DNA from: JAXMAR01 sp046350295
Lineage (GTDB): Bacteria; Planctomycetota; Planctomycetia; Gemmatales; Gemmataceae
Assembly: GCA_046350295.1 (NCBI GenBank)
Contig: JAXMAR010000031.1
Coordinates: 1 to 64,000 of the forward strand
DNA: 64,000 bases
Direction: 5' to 3'
A model generated the notes under the pieces. It saw only the letters and a program-made list of their open reading frames with translations, did not search any database and was not told where the DNA came from. Position numbers and translations under genes: made by a program. Position 1 is the stretch's first letter; every line of letters starts with the position of its first letter. This document shows, in pieces, positions 1 through 9,871 of the stretch.

Positions 1-96
1 CTCCGGGCGATATCCGTCAAGCCTGCCGGCCTCGTTTCTCGCCAACGGAAATACTGCCGCCATCCAGGAAGTAGTCAACTGAGAGGGAGTCGTTTC

Positions 97-2655
97 ATGC
101 GAAGGTTCCTGCGCCTTCCTTCCCGCCTTTCCGTCCTTGCCGTCCTCCTCCTGGCGGCTCGTGCCGACGCCCAGGTCGTCAACGGCAACAACTGGCCCCA
201 GCCGCGCCTTAGCGTCCTCACCCCTTGCGGGGCCAAGGCGGGCATGGCCGTCGAGGTCACGTTCGCCGGAACCGACTTGATCGAGCCCGAGTCCCTTTGG
301 TTCTCGAGCCCCGGCATCAAGGCGACGCCCATCATTCCGCCCGATCCGAAGCCCGATCCCAAGGACCCGAAGAAAACGCCGCCGAAGCCGCCCGTCACCA
401 AGTTCAACGTCACCATCGATAAGGCGGTCCCGCCCGGCTACTACGACGTCCGCTTCGTCAACAAGCACGGCGTCAGCAATCCGCGCGTCTTCGTCGTCGG
501 CGACCTCAACGAAGTGATGGAGAAGGAGCCGAACAACGACGTGGAGCAGGCCACCAAGGTCGAGATCGGCACGACGATCTCCGGCGCCATCGCCGCCCCG
601 ACCGACGTCGATTACTTCTCCTTCCCAGGCAAGAAGGGGCAGCGCCTCATCATCACTTGCCTCGCCGCTTCCATCGATAGCCGCCTGCACCCCGAAATGA
701 AGCTCATCGGCCCGAGCGGCCGCGATGTCGCCTACGCCCGCGCCGGCAATCAGCAAGACGGCTTCCTCGACGTGACCCTCCCCGATGACGGCGACTACCT
801 CCTCCGTCTCAACCAGTTCACCTACCTGGGGGCCAACCAGGATAGCTTCTATCGCCTCAACATCTCCAACGCCCCGTGGATCGACGCCGTGTATCCGCCG
901 GTCGTCCCGCCCGGCAAGCCGTCCCAGGTCACCCTGCTGGGTCGCAACCTGCCGGGGGGCAAGGTCGACCCGAGCCTGAAAATCGGCGACAAGATGCTGG
1001 AGACGCTGACCGTCACCGTCACGCCCCCCGCCGATCCGCAAGCCACGCTCAAGCTCAACTTCCTCGGCCCGATCTCTCCCATCAGCGCCGGCCTCGATGG
1101 CTTCGAGTATCGCCTTCCCAGCCCCGGCGGCCTCTCCAACCCTGTTCTGCTCACCTACGCCCGCGGCCCCGTCGTCCTCGAAAAGGAAGACAACGACACC
1201 GCCGACAAGGCCCAGGCCATCACCACGCCCTGCGAACTGGTCGGCCGCATCGACAAGGTGCGTGACCGCGACTGGTACGTCTTCGAGGCGAAAAAAGGGG
1301 ACATTCTGAATTTCGAGATGTTCAGCGAGCGCATCGGCGCCCCGACCGACATGTACTTCGTCATCCGCAACCTAGCGACGAAGACCGAGATGCCGCTCAT
1401 GGACGACTGGACCGACATCGTCAACACCAAGAACTTCTACAACTTCAGCAAGGACCCGCTTCCCTTCCGCTTCGTCGCCCCCGCCGACGGCAAGTACCAC
1501 CTGCTCATCGGCAGCCAGGTCGGGGATATCCAGGCCGGCCCCGAGCACATCTATCACCTGCGGATCGCGCCCGAGAAGCCCGACTTCCGCGTGATTGCCA
1601 TGCCCGCCGATGACTTCCGCCCGGACGCCGGCAACATCCTGAAGGGAGGCCGCGCCTACTTCGAGGTGATGGCCCTCAAGCACGACGGCTTCAAGGGAGA
1701 CATCACGCTGACGATGGAGGGGTTGCCGACGGGCGTCACCTGCAAGCCGCAGGTCCTCAACGGCAAGCTCAAGGCGGCCTACCTCGTTGTCGAAGCGACC
1801 GACGCCGCGCCGGTCTTCACCGGTCCGGTCAAGGTCGTCGGCACGGCCATCATCAACGGCGAAAAGATCGTCCGCGAAGCCCGCCCGGCGACACCGATCT
1901 GGCCCGTACAGCCGCAGCAGAACATCCCGACCATCACGCGCCTCGACCGCGGCCTGGTGGTCGCGGTGCGCGACAAGGCGCCCGGCAAGCTGAACGCGGC
2001 CACCGACAAGGTCCGCGTCTCGCTGGGTGACAAGTTGACCATCCCGCTCAAGCTGGCCCGCGTCAACGCCGACTTCAAGGGCAACTTCCAGGTGGCGCCC
2101 GTGCCCGGCGATCTGCCCCCGAACATCACCTTCGGCGCCCTGACCTTCGCTCCGGGTAAGGACGACCAGACCGCCACCTTCGCCATCCCGGCCGCCGCCG
2201 TGCCCGGCACGTACAACTTCGTCTTCCGCGGCTTCGCGCCGATCCCGCCGGACGGGCCCAAGAGCAAGCCGGTGAACACCGTCATCGTTTCCAACCCGGT
2301 CGAGGTGACCATCCTGCCCAAGACGGTGGCCAACCTGACGGTGGACAACGCCAACCCGACGATCAAGCTTGCGAAGGACACCGCGACAGGCGTGGTCGTC
2401 GTTCGCGTCGCGCGCCAGTTCGACTACGACGGCAATTTCAAAGTCGAGTTGATCCTGCCCAAGGAAGCGAAGGACGTGAGCGCCGACCCGGTCGTCATCC
2501 CAGGCAAGGACAACGAGGTGAAGCTCACGCTCAAGGTCCCACCGAGCGCCATGCCCGGTAACCGCGCCAACCTTGTCGTGCGGGCGACCGCCGTCATCCA
2601 CGGCGACGTCGTCCTCGTGCATGAAACCAAGATCAACGTCAACGTGGTGAAGTGA
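97..2655 (+). CDS. Secreted PPC-domain protein
   Basis: An 852-residue exported protein. The first 26 residues form a signal peptide (basic MRR start, hydrophobic core, cleavage near ADAQ). Two stretches look like bacterial pre-peptidase C-terminal (PPC) beta-sandwich domains, at about residues 140-230 (starting EKEPNNDVEQA) and 363-470 (starting EKEDNDTADKA). The rest is rich in beta-strand and proline, as in Ig-like modules, and no catalytic motif was found. The ATG is preceded by GAGAGGGAG at a usable distance. The cytochrome c/WD40 gene follows 90 bases downstream on the same strand. In planctomycetes such pairs often sit with DUF1501/DUF1549 genes, which would lie left of the window. The role is likely extracytoplasmic binding or scaffolding; this is inferred. 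Confidence 0.85.
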   Translation: MRRFLRLPSRLSVLAVLLLAARADAQVVNGNNWPQPRLSVLTPCGAKAGMAVEVTFAGTDLIEPESLWFSSPGIKATPIIPPDPKPDPKDPKKTPPKPPVTKFNVTIDKAVPPGYYDVRFVNKHGVSNPRVFVVGDLNEVMEKEPNNDVEQATKVEIGTTISGAIAAPTDVDYFSFPGKKGQRLIITCLAASIDSRLHPEMKLIGPSGRDVAYARAGNQQDGFLDVTLPDDGDYLLRLNQFTYLGANQDSFYRLNISNAPWIDAVYPPVVPPGKPSQVTLLGRNLPGGKVDPSLKIGDKMLETLTVTVTPPADPQATLKLNFLGPISPISAGLDGFEYRLPSPGGLSNPVLLTYARGPVVLEKEDNDTADKAQAITTPCELVGRIDKVRDRDWYVFEAKKGDILNFEMFSERIGAPTDMYFVIRNLATKTEMPLMDDWTDIVNTKNFYNFSKDPLPFRFVAPADGKYHLLIGSQVGDIQAGPEHIYHLRIAPEKPDFRVIAMPADDFRPDAGNILKGGRAYFEVMALKHDGFKGDITLTMEGLPTGVTCKPQVLNGKLKAAYLVVEATDAAPVFTGPVKVVGTAIINGEKIVREARPATPIWPVQPQQNIPTITRLDRGLVVAVRDKAPGKLNAATDKVRVSLGDKLTIPLKLARVNADFKGNFQVAPVPGDLPPNITFGALTFAPGKDDQTATFAIPAAAVPGTYNFVFRGFAPIPPDGPKSKPVNTVIVSNPVEVTILPKTVANLTVDNANPTIKLAKDTATGVVVVRVARQFDYDGNFKVELILPKEAKDVSADPVVIPGKDNEVKLTLKVPPSAMPGNRANLVVRATAVIHGDVVLVHETKINVNVVK

Positions 2656-2745
2656 TTTGTTTCGAGTCGGATTTGTTTCGAACGTCGTGCTTGGGTTTCG
2701 GTTTTGAAGACAAGCAGCACCTGCTGCATCACTCGGGAGATACTA

Positions 2746-4164
2746 ATGCGTCGCACCCTCACGCTCGCCGTCCTTCTCCTGGCGCCTACGATCGCCCTCG
2801 GGCAAGGCAAGGACAAGAAGGAGCCGGGCCCGGTCGCGGAGATCAAGCTCGACCGCAAGGACCCCGTCGTCTACGAGAAAGACATCGAGCCGATCTTCTA
2901 CAATCGCTGCATCACCTGCCACTCCGGAGCGGTGAAGGAGTCGCGCCTCGACATCGCCACCTACGACGCCCTGGTCAAAGGCGGCAAGCGCGGCGCCGCG
3001 GTCGTTCCCGGCAAGTCGGAAAGCAGCCTGCTCTACAAGGTGCTGTCACGCACGCAAAAGCCCTTCATGCCGCCCGTCGGCGAAGGCGACCCCGTCACGC
3101 CTCAGGAGCTGGCCCTCGTGAAGCTCTGGATCGACCAGGGCGCCAAGGCCCCGACGACCAAGGTGGGGCCGATCAAGATCATTGTCGACGCTCCGCCCCC
3201 CGAGGTTCACCCCACGCGCGCCCTCGCCGTCAGCCCCGATAAATCCACCGTCGCCGCCAGCCGCGGCAACCAGATCCACATCTACGACGCGGGCTCGGGC
3301 AAGCACATCCGCTCCCTCGTCGATCCCGAGATCAAGAGCCCGTCGGGCAAGAAGGTCGATCAGGCCGCCCACCTGTCCCTCGTCGAGTCGATGACCTGGT
3401 CGCCCGACGGCAAGTGGCTCGTCAGCGGCAGCTTCCAGGAAGTGACGGTCTGGGACGCGCTCACGGGCGCCGTCCGCCACCGCATCAAGGGCTTCCAGCA
3501 CCTCGTCGTCGCCGTCGCCTTCTCGTACGACAGCAAGCTCTTCGGCGTCACCGGCGGCGAGCCGACCGTCGAAGGCGAGGTCAAGGTCTTCGAGGTCGGC
3601 ACGTGGAAGATGGTCACCGACATCAAGAACGGCCACTCGGACACCGTCTACGGCATCTGCTTCAGCCCGGACAACAAGATGATCGCGACCGGCAGCGCCG
3701 ACAAGTTCGTGAAGGTCTGGACGATTCCGGAAGGCAAGTTCGTCAAGTCCTTCGAGGGCCACACCCATCACGTGCTCGACGTGGGCTGGACGTCCGACGG
3801 CAAGCTCCTCGTCAGCGCCTCGGCCGACAGCGTCGTCAAGGTCTGGAACTTCGAAAAAGGGGAGAAGGAACGCGACGTCAAGGCGCACTCGAAGCAGGTC
3901 ACCCGGCTCGTCTTCATCGGCAAGAAGACCGAGTTCGTCACCTGCGGCGGCGACGACACCGTGAAAGTCATCAACGCCACCAACGGGGCCGTCCGCAATA
4001 TCGGCAACGCAAAAGACTTCCTCTACGCCGTCGGCGCGAGCCCGGACGGCCTGGTCGTGGCGGCCGCCGGGGAAGAAGGCATCGTCCGCGTCTGGAACGG
4101 CCAGACCGGCGCCTTCCTGCGAGCGCTAGCGCCGCCAGGCGTCGAGTTGCCGAAGACGAAATGA
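2746..4164 (+). CDS. Planctomycete cytochrome c / WD40 repeat protein
   Basis: A 472-residue exported protein. I chose the ATG at 2746 because it starts a clean signal peptide (MRRTLTLAVLLLAP) and follows a GGGAGA ribosome site; an upstream TTG at 2704 would spoil the signal. Residues 55-59 read CITCH, a single c-type haem motif, inside a PSC-type cytochrome domain (about 40-130). WD40 repeats fill the rest, with recurring SPDG and VKVWN-like strand ends, forming a predicted beta-propeller. This architecture is typical of Planctomycetota. It probably works outside the cytoplasmic membrane together with the upstream PPC protein; substrate and electron partners cannot be read from sequence. A 32-bp palindrome and a strong terminator follow. 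Confidence 0.88.
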   Translation: MRRTLTLAVLLLAPTIALGQGKDKKEPGPVAEIKLDRKDPVVYEKDIEPIFYNRCITCHSGAVKESRLDIATYDALVKGGKRGAAVVPGKSESSLLYKVLSRTQKPFMPPVGEGDPVTPQELALVKLWIDQGAKAPTTKVGPIKIIVDAPPPEVHPTRALAVSPDKSTVAASRGNQIHIYDAGSGKHIRSLVDPEIKSPSGKKVDQAAHLSLVESMTWSPDGKWLVSGSFQEVTVWDALTGAVRHRIKGFQHLVVAVAFSYDSKLFGVTGGEPTVEGEVKVFEVGTWKMVTDIKNGHSDTVYGICFSPDNKMIATGSADKFVKVWTIPEGKFVKSFEGHTHHVLDVGWTSDGKLLVSASADSVVKVWNFEKGEKERDVKAHSKQVTRLVFIGKKTEFVTCGGDDTVKVINATNGAVRNIGNAKDFLYAVGASPDGLVVAAAGEEGIVRVWNGQTGAFLRALAPPGVELPKTK

Positions 4165-4178
4165 CCGCCGGCGCCTTT

Positions 4179-4210
4179 GTTTAGCCCCGGTTCGCAGAAC
4201 CGGGGCGGAC
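4179..4210 (+). repeat. 32-bp dispersed palindromic repeat, copy 1
   Basis: Reads GTTTAGCCCCGGTTCG, then a short spacer and GAACCGGGGCGGAC, so the core GCCCCGGTTC pairs with GAACCGGGGC. Near-identical copies lie in inverted orientation at 10907-10938 and 35062-35093. This one sits 14 bases after the stop codon of the cytochrome/WD40 gene. It looks like a REP-type extragenic palindrome. Confidence 0.8.
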
Positions 4211-4252
4211 GCCACGCCGAGCGAAAAAACTATCTTCCTGGGGGGGGAAGAG

Positions 4253-4286
4253 ACCGGGGAAGCGACATGCTTCCCCGGTTTTTTTA
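4253..4286 (+). terminator. Rho-independent terminator
   Basis: Perfect 11-bp stem ACCGGGGAAGC / GCTTCCCCGGT with loop GACAT, followed by seven T. It terminates plus-strand transcription from the PPC and cytochrome/WD40 genes. Its T-run overlaps the stop codon of the convergent membrane gene. Confidence 0.92.
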
Positions 4287-5405
4287 TACCTTGACGAACG
4301 CTTTCTTCACGTACAGCCCATACGCCATCAGCCAGAAAAGCCCCAGGTCCGCCACCGACACCAGCACCGGTCGATACCCCGCGTCCGCATGGTCAAGGAA
4401 GATCGCCACCGAGCGATGCGCGACCGGCCGTAACAGCTCCGAGGCGACGTAAAGGAAGATCGAATTCATCCCGAGCACGATGAAAGGCAGCGTCCAGAAG
4501 CGCACCATCATCACGTCGATCAAGAGATAGAAGAGCCCCATCAGCGCGAAGCCCCACCCGGCGGCGAAGAGGCTGAACGAGCTGGTCGCCAGCCGCGGGA
4601 TCATCGGCACGGCCGTGCGAAACGAGACAGGCAGCCAACCGCCCCCGCCGGAGAGCGCCCAGCCCGCGCCGAGCAGCACGAGCCCCGCCCCGAACAGAAA
4701 GGCGACCTTCCGCCCCGGCGCCACCGGCCCGCGCAAGAGCGCCCCGCACAGGACGCCGAGCAGCACGACGGCGGCGCCGGAGACGGCGTTGAACGTCGCC
4801 TCCTGATGCGGCCCGGCGGGCAGGCCGAGCCGCGCGTCGAGGAAGGCGCCGAAGTTGCGCGTAGCGTCCCAGGCGGGCGCTTCGATGATGTTGCCGTAGA
4901 TTACGTACGCCGCCGTGTGCCCCGCGAGCAGGAAGACGATCGCCGTAGCCTGCACTTTGACGCCGAGCGGCACGAGCAAGAACGCGAAGAAGTAGGCGAC
5001 GGCGATCTGCTGCAGGCAGCGCGTGAAGCCGACGTGGCTCAGTTCGAAGCGGCCGGCGGCGTAGGCGTCGAGGAACCAGCCGAGGAGGATGAGAACGCCG
5101 CTACGTCCCAACCCGTGTGCGAATTGGCGGGCGTACGAGTGCCCCATCCCTTCGCGCCGCGCCTGGGAAAAGGGCAAGGCGATGCCGGCGATGAAGAGGA
5201 AGAACGGCTGGATCAGGTCCCAGAACGTGCAGCCCTCGCCGCCGCTGGCCTGCAACTGATCCGCGAGCCAGCCCCAGCCCGGCGCCCCGTGCAGCCGCGC
5301 CATCCCCAGTCCGGCGGAGAGGAACGCCAGCAAGACGAAGCCGCGATAGACGTCCAGGGACGCCTGTCGCTCGCCGCCGGGGGAAAAGGAGGGAGACGCC
5401 GGCAT
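4284..5405 (-). CDS. Polytopic membrane acyltransferase-like protein (DUF5009 / HGSNAT-like)
   Basis: A 373-residue integral membrane protein with about ten hydrophobic segments. The N-terminus has LDVYRGFVLLAFL, the hallmark start of the heparan-alpha-glucosaminide N-acetyltransferase-like / DUF5009 acyltransferase group, and WDLIQPFFLFIAGIALPF follows, as in that group. Family members move acyl groups across the membrane onto sugars; the substrate here is unknown. I chose the ATG at 5405 because upstream sequence reads as arginine-rich shadow translation with no membrane character. It is convergent with the cytochrome/WD40 gene and stands alone. Confidence 0.75.
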   Translation of the reverse strand: MPASPSFSPGGERQASLDVYRGFVLLAFLSAGLGMARLHGAPGWGWLADQLQASGGEGCTFWDLIQPFFLFIAGIALPFSQARREGMGHSYARQFAHGLGRSGVLILLGWFLDAYAAGRFELSHVGFTRCLQQIAVAYFFAFLLVPLGVKVQATAIVFLLAGHTAAYVIYGNIIEAPAWDATRNFGAFLDARLGLPAGPHQEATFNAVSGAAVVLLGVLCGALLRGPVAPGRKVAFLFGAGLVLLGAGWALSGGGGWLPVSFRTAVPMIPRLATSSFSLFAAGWGFALMGLFYLLIDVMMVRFWTLPFIVLGMNSIFLYVASELLRPVAHRSVAIFLDHADAGYRPVLVSVADLGLFWLMAYGLYVKKAFVKV

Positions 5406-5732
5406 ATCGTTCCATGCTTGTGGGCGGGCGAATGAGACGATGGTCGAAAAAAGAGCGCTCGCATCCGCGTGACCGCCGCAAGACAACTCTACCCGGTCCC
5501 CGAGGCGGCGGCGTCTCAATCCGTGTCGAGCCCTGTTCCGGTTGGGGCGAGGTTGCGGGCGGCGCCGAAGATGAGGGCGATTGCGTGGGCGGGGCGCTTG
5601 GGGCAAACGGGTTCAAGCCGGCAAGCGCCGGGCGTCGACATGTAGGCAGAAGGCCCTCTGTCCGCCCGCTCGAGGCGCCTGCCGCGCGGCAGGAACCGCC
5701 GCGCCTGACGCCCCGAACAAAGGAGTATCACC

Positions 5733-6467
5733 GTGGGATCCGCTTTGCTTCTGGCAGGCCTCCTCCTGGGCCAAACGACGGACGCCGACGCCCCAGACCT
5801 CCGCTCCGGCCGCTATTTCACGCAAACCTGGCGCAGCTCGGGCGGCTGGACCACCTCGGGCTGGACCGATTCCCGGTCGGCGGACTCGCGGCCTCCGGGA
5901 CGCTTCCTCGACCGCGTCGGCAACCTCTTCGGGCTCCGCAGGGAAAGCGAACAGCCGCGTCGCCGCATGGATCGCCGCTCGGACAACGTCGACGAAATTC
6001 CCGCCGCGCCCCGGCCTGTCGAGCCGGCGCCCGTCAGCGCCGCCCCGAGCGAGCCCCCCCCCGAAGTCGGTCCGCGCCGCCTGCCGACGCGCATCGCCCT
6101 CAGCCCCGAGATCACCATCGAAGCCGTCGATCCCGACGCCGCCCCGGCCCCGGTCAAGCCCGCCGCCTTCGACCCCAAACCGCGCCGCGCGCCGAGCGTC
6201 GACGCCCGTTTCGTGCCGCGCCTCGCCCGCGCCGCCGACTACGCCTGGGTCACGGGCCAACTTCACGTCAGCGGGGACTCCTACCAGCTGCACTTCACCC
6301 AGGCGGGTCCGGACGCCTTCGGCGGCATCTTCACCCTCCGCATGACCGGCGATTTGAGCGCCCTGCAGGACGGCGACCTCATCACCGTCCATGGCCGCAT
6401 CGAAGAATCCCGGGGCGCGACGCCGGTTTACCGGCCGCTGGTGGTCCACATCCTCGAGCGCAAATAG
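5733..6467 (+). CDS. Hypothetical secreted protein with OB-like C-terminus
   Basis: A 244-residue protein starting at GTG. The start is supported by AAAGGAG (5719-5725) seven bases upstream and by a short hydrophobic leader MGSALLLAGLLLGQ that looks like a signal peptide. Residues 15-160 are Pro/Arg/Ala-rich and probably disordered. The last 80 or so residues (from DYAWVTGQLH) look like a compact beta-rich domain, with GDLITVHGRIEE resembling an OB-fold strand. I do not recognise a family. The gene stands alone and is followed by two copies of a 30-bp palindrome. Confidence 0.7.
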   Translation: MGSALLLAGLLLGQTTDADAPDLRSGRYFTQTWRSSGGWTTSGWTDSRSADSRPPGRFLDRVGNLFGLRRESEQPRRRMDRRSDNVDEIPAAPRPVEPAPVSAAPSEPPPEVGPRRLPTRIALSPEITIEAVDPDAAPAPVKPAAFDPKPRRAPSVDARFVPRLARAADYAWVTGQLHVSGDSYQLHFTQAGPDAFGGIFTLRMTGDLSALQDGDLITVHGRIEESRGATPVYRPLVVHILERK

Positions 6468-6470
6468 GAA

Positions 6471-6562
6471 GTAGGTCCGGCGAGCCGAGCCGGACCTGAC
6501 GGGAACGCTCGCGAAATCCGTCACCGCGCTTGTCCGGCCCCGCTCGGCTCGCGGGGCCTACC
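6471..6562. repeat. Pair of inverted 30-bp palindromic repeats
   Basis: Copy 1 (6471-6500) begins GTAGGTCCGGCGAGCC and ends GAGCCGGACCTGAC. Copy 2 (6533-6562) is the same motif inverted, beginning GTCCGGCCCCGCTCGG and ending CGGGGCCTAC. Each copy is itself palindromic, so the pair forms two hairpins or one cruciform. They lie between an intact gene's end and a pseudogene's end. Confidence 0.75.
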
Positions 6563-6576
6563 GAAATGCGCACGCT

Positions 6577-7294
6577 TCAAATCACCCCGAGCCGGTTCGC
6601 CAGGCGAAGTGATGCGGCGAAGCCAGCCATCCCGCCTGCCGCCGCCAGCCATGCCCCCAGGCTCGGCCATGGGTGCCACGCGCGTTTCGCTCCCCGGCGG
6701 CGGATCACCCCCCGGAATAGGCCGGCTCACCCACCGGCGCTAGCGGCGGTGTCGCGAACCGCACCTGGCTCTGCCAGAGCGCATACCCCACCCCCGCCAC
6801 CAGCGTCAGCCCCGCCAGGAAGACGAGGCCACGGGCGCCCCAGCCGCCCGTTGTTGTTAAGCGCGTGCATGAGGATGGGGATCCAGAGCGAGCGTGTCGC
6901 CAGGTCGGCGCCGTGCAAGAGCAGGCCCATGGGCCAGTGTCCGACAGAAGCGACCAGTTCATCAACGCCGGAGACGCTCTCGACGCCAAAGAGGCGCTGG
7001 AACAGCAAACGCATGAGCATGTTGATGACGCTCGCCAGCGCGAACATCCCCGGCAAGCCGAGCAGTGCCAGCAGCAAGTAAACGCCTCCAGGCCGGCACA
7101 GCGCCAACCGCCTGGCCAATCGCGCCCGACCAGGAGACGGATGGCGAGCCAGGAACCGACGATGCCCACCAGAACCCCTGATGCGGCAAGCGCGGCTGAA
7201 CGAGGTCCAGCGGCTCAGCGACCGGAGCGGCGCCGTGGGGGTCGTGGATCGGCCCCTCCGGCGGACCGGCGCAAAAGTGAGTCACTTTCGCCAC
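6577..7294 (-). pseudogene. CPBP-family intramembrane protease pseudogene
   Basis: Segments of one membrane protein are spread over all three minus-strand frames: APVAEPLDLVQPRLPH, then VGIVGSWLAIRLLVGRDWP, then VYLLLALLGLPGMFALA, then ADLATRSLWIPILMHALNNN, then GLVFLAGLTLVAGVGYAL, and finally WPSLGAWLAAAGG to RLANRLGVI ending in TGA at 6577-6579. The order and texture match CPBP (Abi) glutamic-type intramembrane proteases of planctomycetes. The central segment with the catalytic EExxxR motif is missing, as is the first membrane segment. With several frameshifts plus internal deletions this is a real pseudogene, not a single sequencing error. The 5' boundary is uncertain. Confidence 0.72.
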
Positions 7295-7388
7295 AACCCG
7301 TTGTCCGTCCGCCTAGCTCCTAAATAAAGCCCAGCCGCCGTTGGGAAAGTACCCCTTTTGCCGCCAGTAATTAGACGGCGTGCACTGC

Positions 7389-8342
<954 letters not shown>

Positions 8343-8385
8343 GGGCGAGTTTCTTTTCCGTTCCAGGACGCGCCTTTTGTTAGTT

Positions 8386-9869
8386 GTAACCGTTCACTGG
8401 TTTTTTCGCGAAACTGGCGCAGCTGCGCGGGCATTCAGTTTGTAGCATGCCGGCATGGAGCAGACGTGCCAAGGATGTCGCGAGCGGGATGCTCGCATCG
8501 CGGCGTTGGAGCAGCAACTGGCGGAGTTGCAGAAGCGTTTGGCCGAGTTGGAAGCTCGGACGAAACGCAATTCCTCCAACTCGTCGGTGCCGCCATCGGC
8601 CAATCCGCCGGGCGCGCCGCCACCCGTCACGAAGAAGAAATCCAAACGCGGGCGTGGCGGCCAGCCGAAGCATCCGCCGCACCTGAAGAAACTCGTGCCT
8701 CCGGAACGCGTGAAGGACACCCTGGTGTTTGTTCCGGAGCGTTGTGAGCACTGTGAAGCGCCCTTGCCCCAAGACGCGGGGCCGAACGATCCGCCGCCGA
8801 CCCGTCATCAGGTGGCCGAGTTGCCCGCGCTGACCGCCGAGATCACCGAATATCAAGGCCACGCGCGGACCTGCCCCTGCTGCCGGGAAGTCACACGTGC
8901 CACCATTCCCGCCGAGATTCGGGCTCACAGTTGCGGGCCGCGCCTGACCGCCACGCTGTCCTATCTGAGCGGCGTACACAAGGTCAGCCGCCGCGGCGTC
9001 GAGGAAATCGCCGACGACGTGTTCGACGCGCCGATTGCCCTGGGCACGGTGTCGAACCTGGAAGAACAAGTCAGCGCGGCCTTGGCGCCCGCGCACGCCG
9101 CGGCCATGGCCGCGGTGCGCGCCGCGACGGTCAAGAACGTCGACGAGACCAGTTGGAAAGAGCGTGGCCAGAAACGCTGGCTGTGGACGGCGGCCACCGC
9201 GACGGTGGCTGTTTTCCTGATCCACGCCAAGCGCAGCGCGGCCGCTCTGATCGCGTTGCTGGGGGAGAGGATCGTCGGCTTTCTGATCAGCGACCGTTGG
9301 AGCGCCTACGGCGGGCTGTCGGCGCTGTGCCGCCAGGTGTGCTGGGCGCATCTGAAACGGGACTTCCAGAAATGCGTCGATCGTGGCGGGCCGGCCAAGA
9401 CGATTGGTGAAGCCGGCCTGGCGCTCGTCAAACGCTTGTTCAAAGCCTGGCACACGTTTCGCGGCGGGGGTTGTACGCGGCTGGGACTGCAGCATCGTTT
9501 GGAACCCGTGGCGAAGGAACTCCGCAAAGTGCTGGAACGTGGCCGCGCCTGCGCCGACGCCAAGGCGGCGCAGTTCTGCGTCAATCTGCTGGGTCTGGAG
9601 CCGGCGCTGTGGCGTTTCGCCGTCACTGAAGGAGTTGAGCCGACCAACAACCACGCCGAGCGCGTGCTCCGTCACGGCGTGCTGTGGCGCAAGAACGCCT
9701 TCGGCTGCAACAGCGAACGCGGCTGCCGTTTCGTCGAGCGCATGCTCACCGTACTTCAGACGCTGCGTCTCCAAGGCCGCAATGTGCTGCACTTCCTCGT
9801 CGCCACAGTGCGCGCTCATCGTGCTGGCCAAGATTCACCCAAGCTTGTCATAATGAGGTGAACGGTTAC
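8386..9869 (+). mobile_element. Complete IS66-family insertion sequence (single-ORF type)
   Basis: A 1484-bp element with perfect 12-bp terminal inverted repeats, GTAACCGTTCAC at 8386-8397 and GTGAACGGTTAC at 9858-9869. It is flanked by an 8-bp direct repeat TGTTAGTT (8378-8385 and 9870-9877), the target duplication expected for IS66. It carries only the transposase gene and no tnpA/tnpB helpers, as in the ISBst12-type branch. Intact ends, exact target duplication and an intact reading frame suggest a recent insertion. Confidence 0.95.
8455..9861 (+). CDS. tnpC: IS66 family transposase (TnpC-like)
   Basis: A 468-residue DDE transposase. The N-terminus has a leucine-zipper coiled coil (about residues 14-40) followed by the IS66-typical NSSNSSVPPS patch. 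A zinc-finger-like CEHC...CPCC region lies at about 97-142. Catalytic residues are D230 (VDETSW), D280 (SDRWSAYG) and E402 (NNHAERVLR), followed by the usual C-terminal helix. Length and order match full-length IS66 transposases, so it is probably active. The gene begins 70 bases inside the left end and stops 8 bases before the right end, overlapping the right inverted repeat. Confidence 0.95.
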   Translation: MEQTCQGCRERDARIAALEQQLAELQKRLAELEARTKRNSSNSSVPPSANPPGAPPPVTKKKSKRGRGGQPKHPPHLKKLVPPERVKDTLVFVPERCEHCEAPLPQDAGPNDPPPTRHQVAELPALTAEITEYQGHARTCPCCREVTRATIPAEIRAHSCGPRLTATLSYLSGVHKVSRRGVEEIADDVFDAPIALGTVSNLEEQVSAALAPAHAAAMAAVRAATVKNVDETSWKERGQKRWLWTAATATVAVFLIHAKRSAAALIALLGERIVGFLISDRWSAYGGLSALCRQVCWAHLKRDFQKCVDRGGPAKTIGEAGLALVKRLFKAWHTFRGGGCTRLGLQHRLEPVAKELRKVLERGRACADAKAAQFCVNLLGLEPALWRFAVTEGVEPTNNHAERVLRHGVLWRKNAFGCNSERGCRFVERMLTVLQTLRLQGRNVLHFLVATVRAHRAGQDSPKLVIMR

Positions 9870-9871
9870 TG

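Noticed and set aside
1..96. End of an upstream gene at the left edge
   Set aside because: Two frames stay open for a short distance with TGA or TAG before 97, but too little sequence remains to identify a product.
1372..2622. 416-codon antisense frame under the PPC protein
   Set aside because: No start site and no protein texture; sense gene is convincing.
8380..9831. Long open frame antisense to the transposase (483 codons)
   Set aside because: GC-rich shadow of the IS66 transposase; no ribosome site and no family texture.
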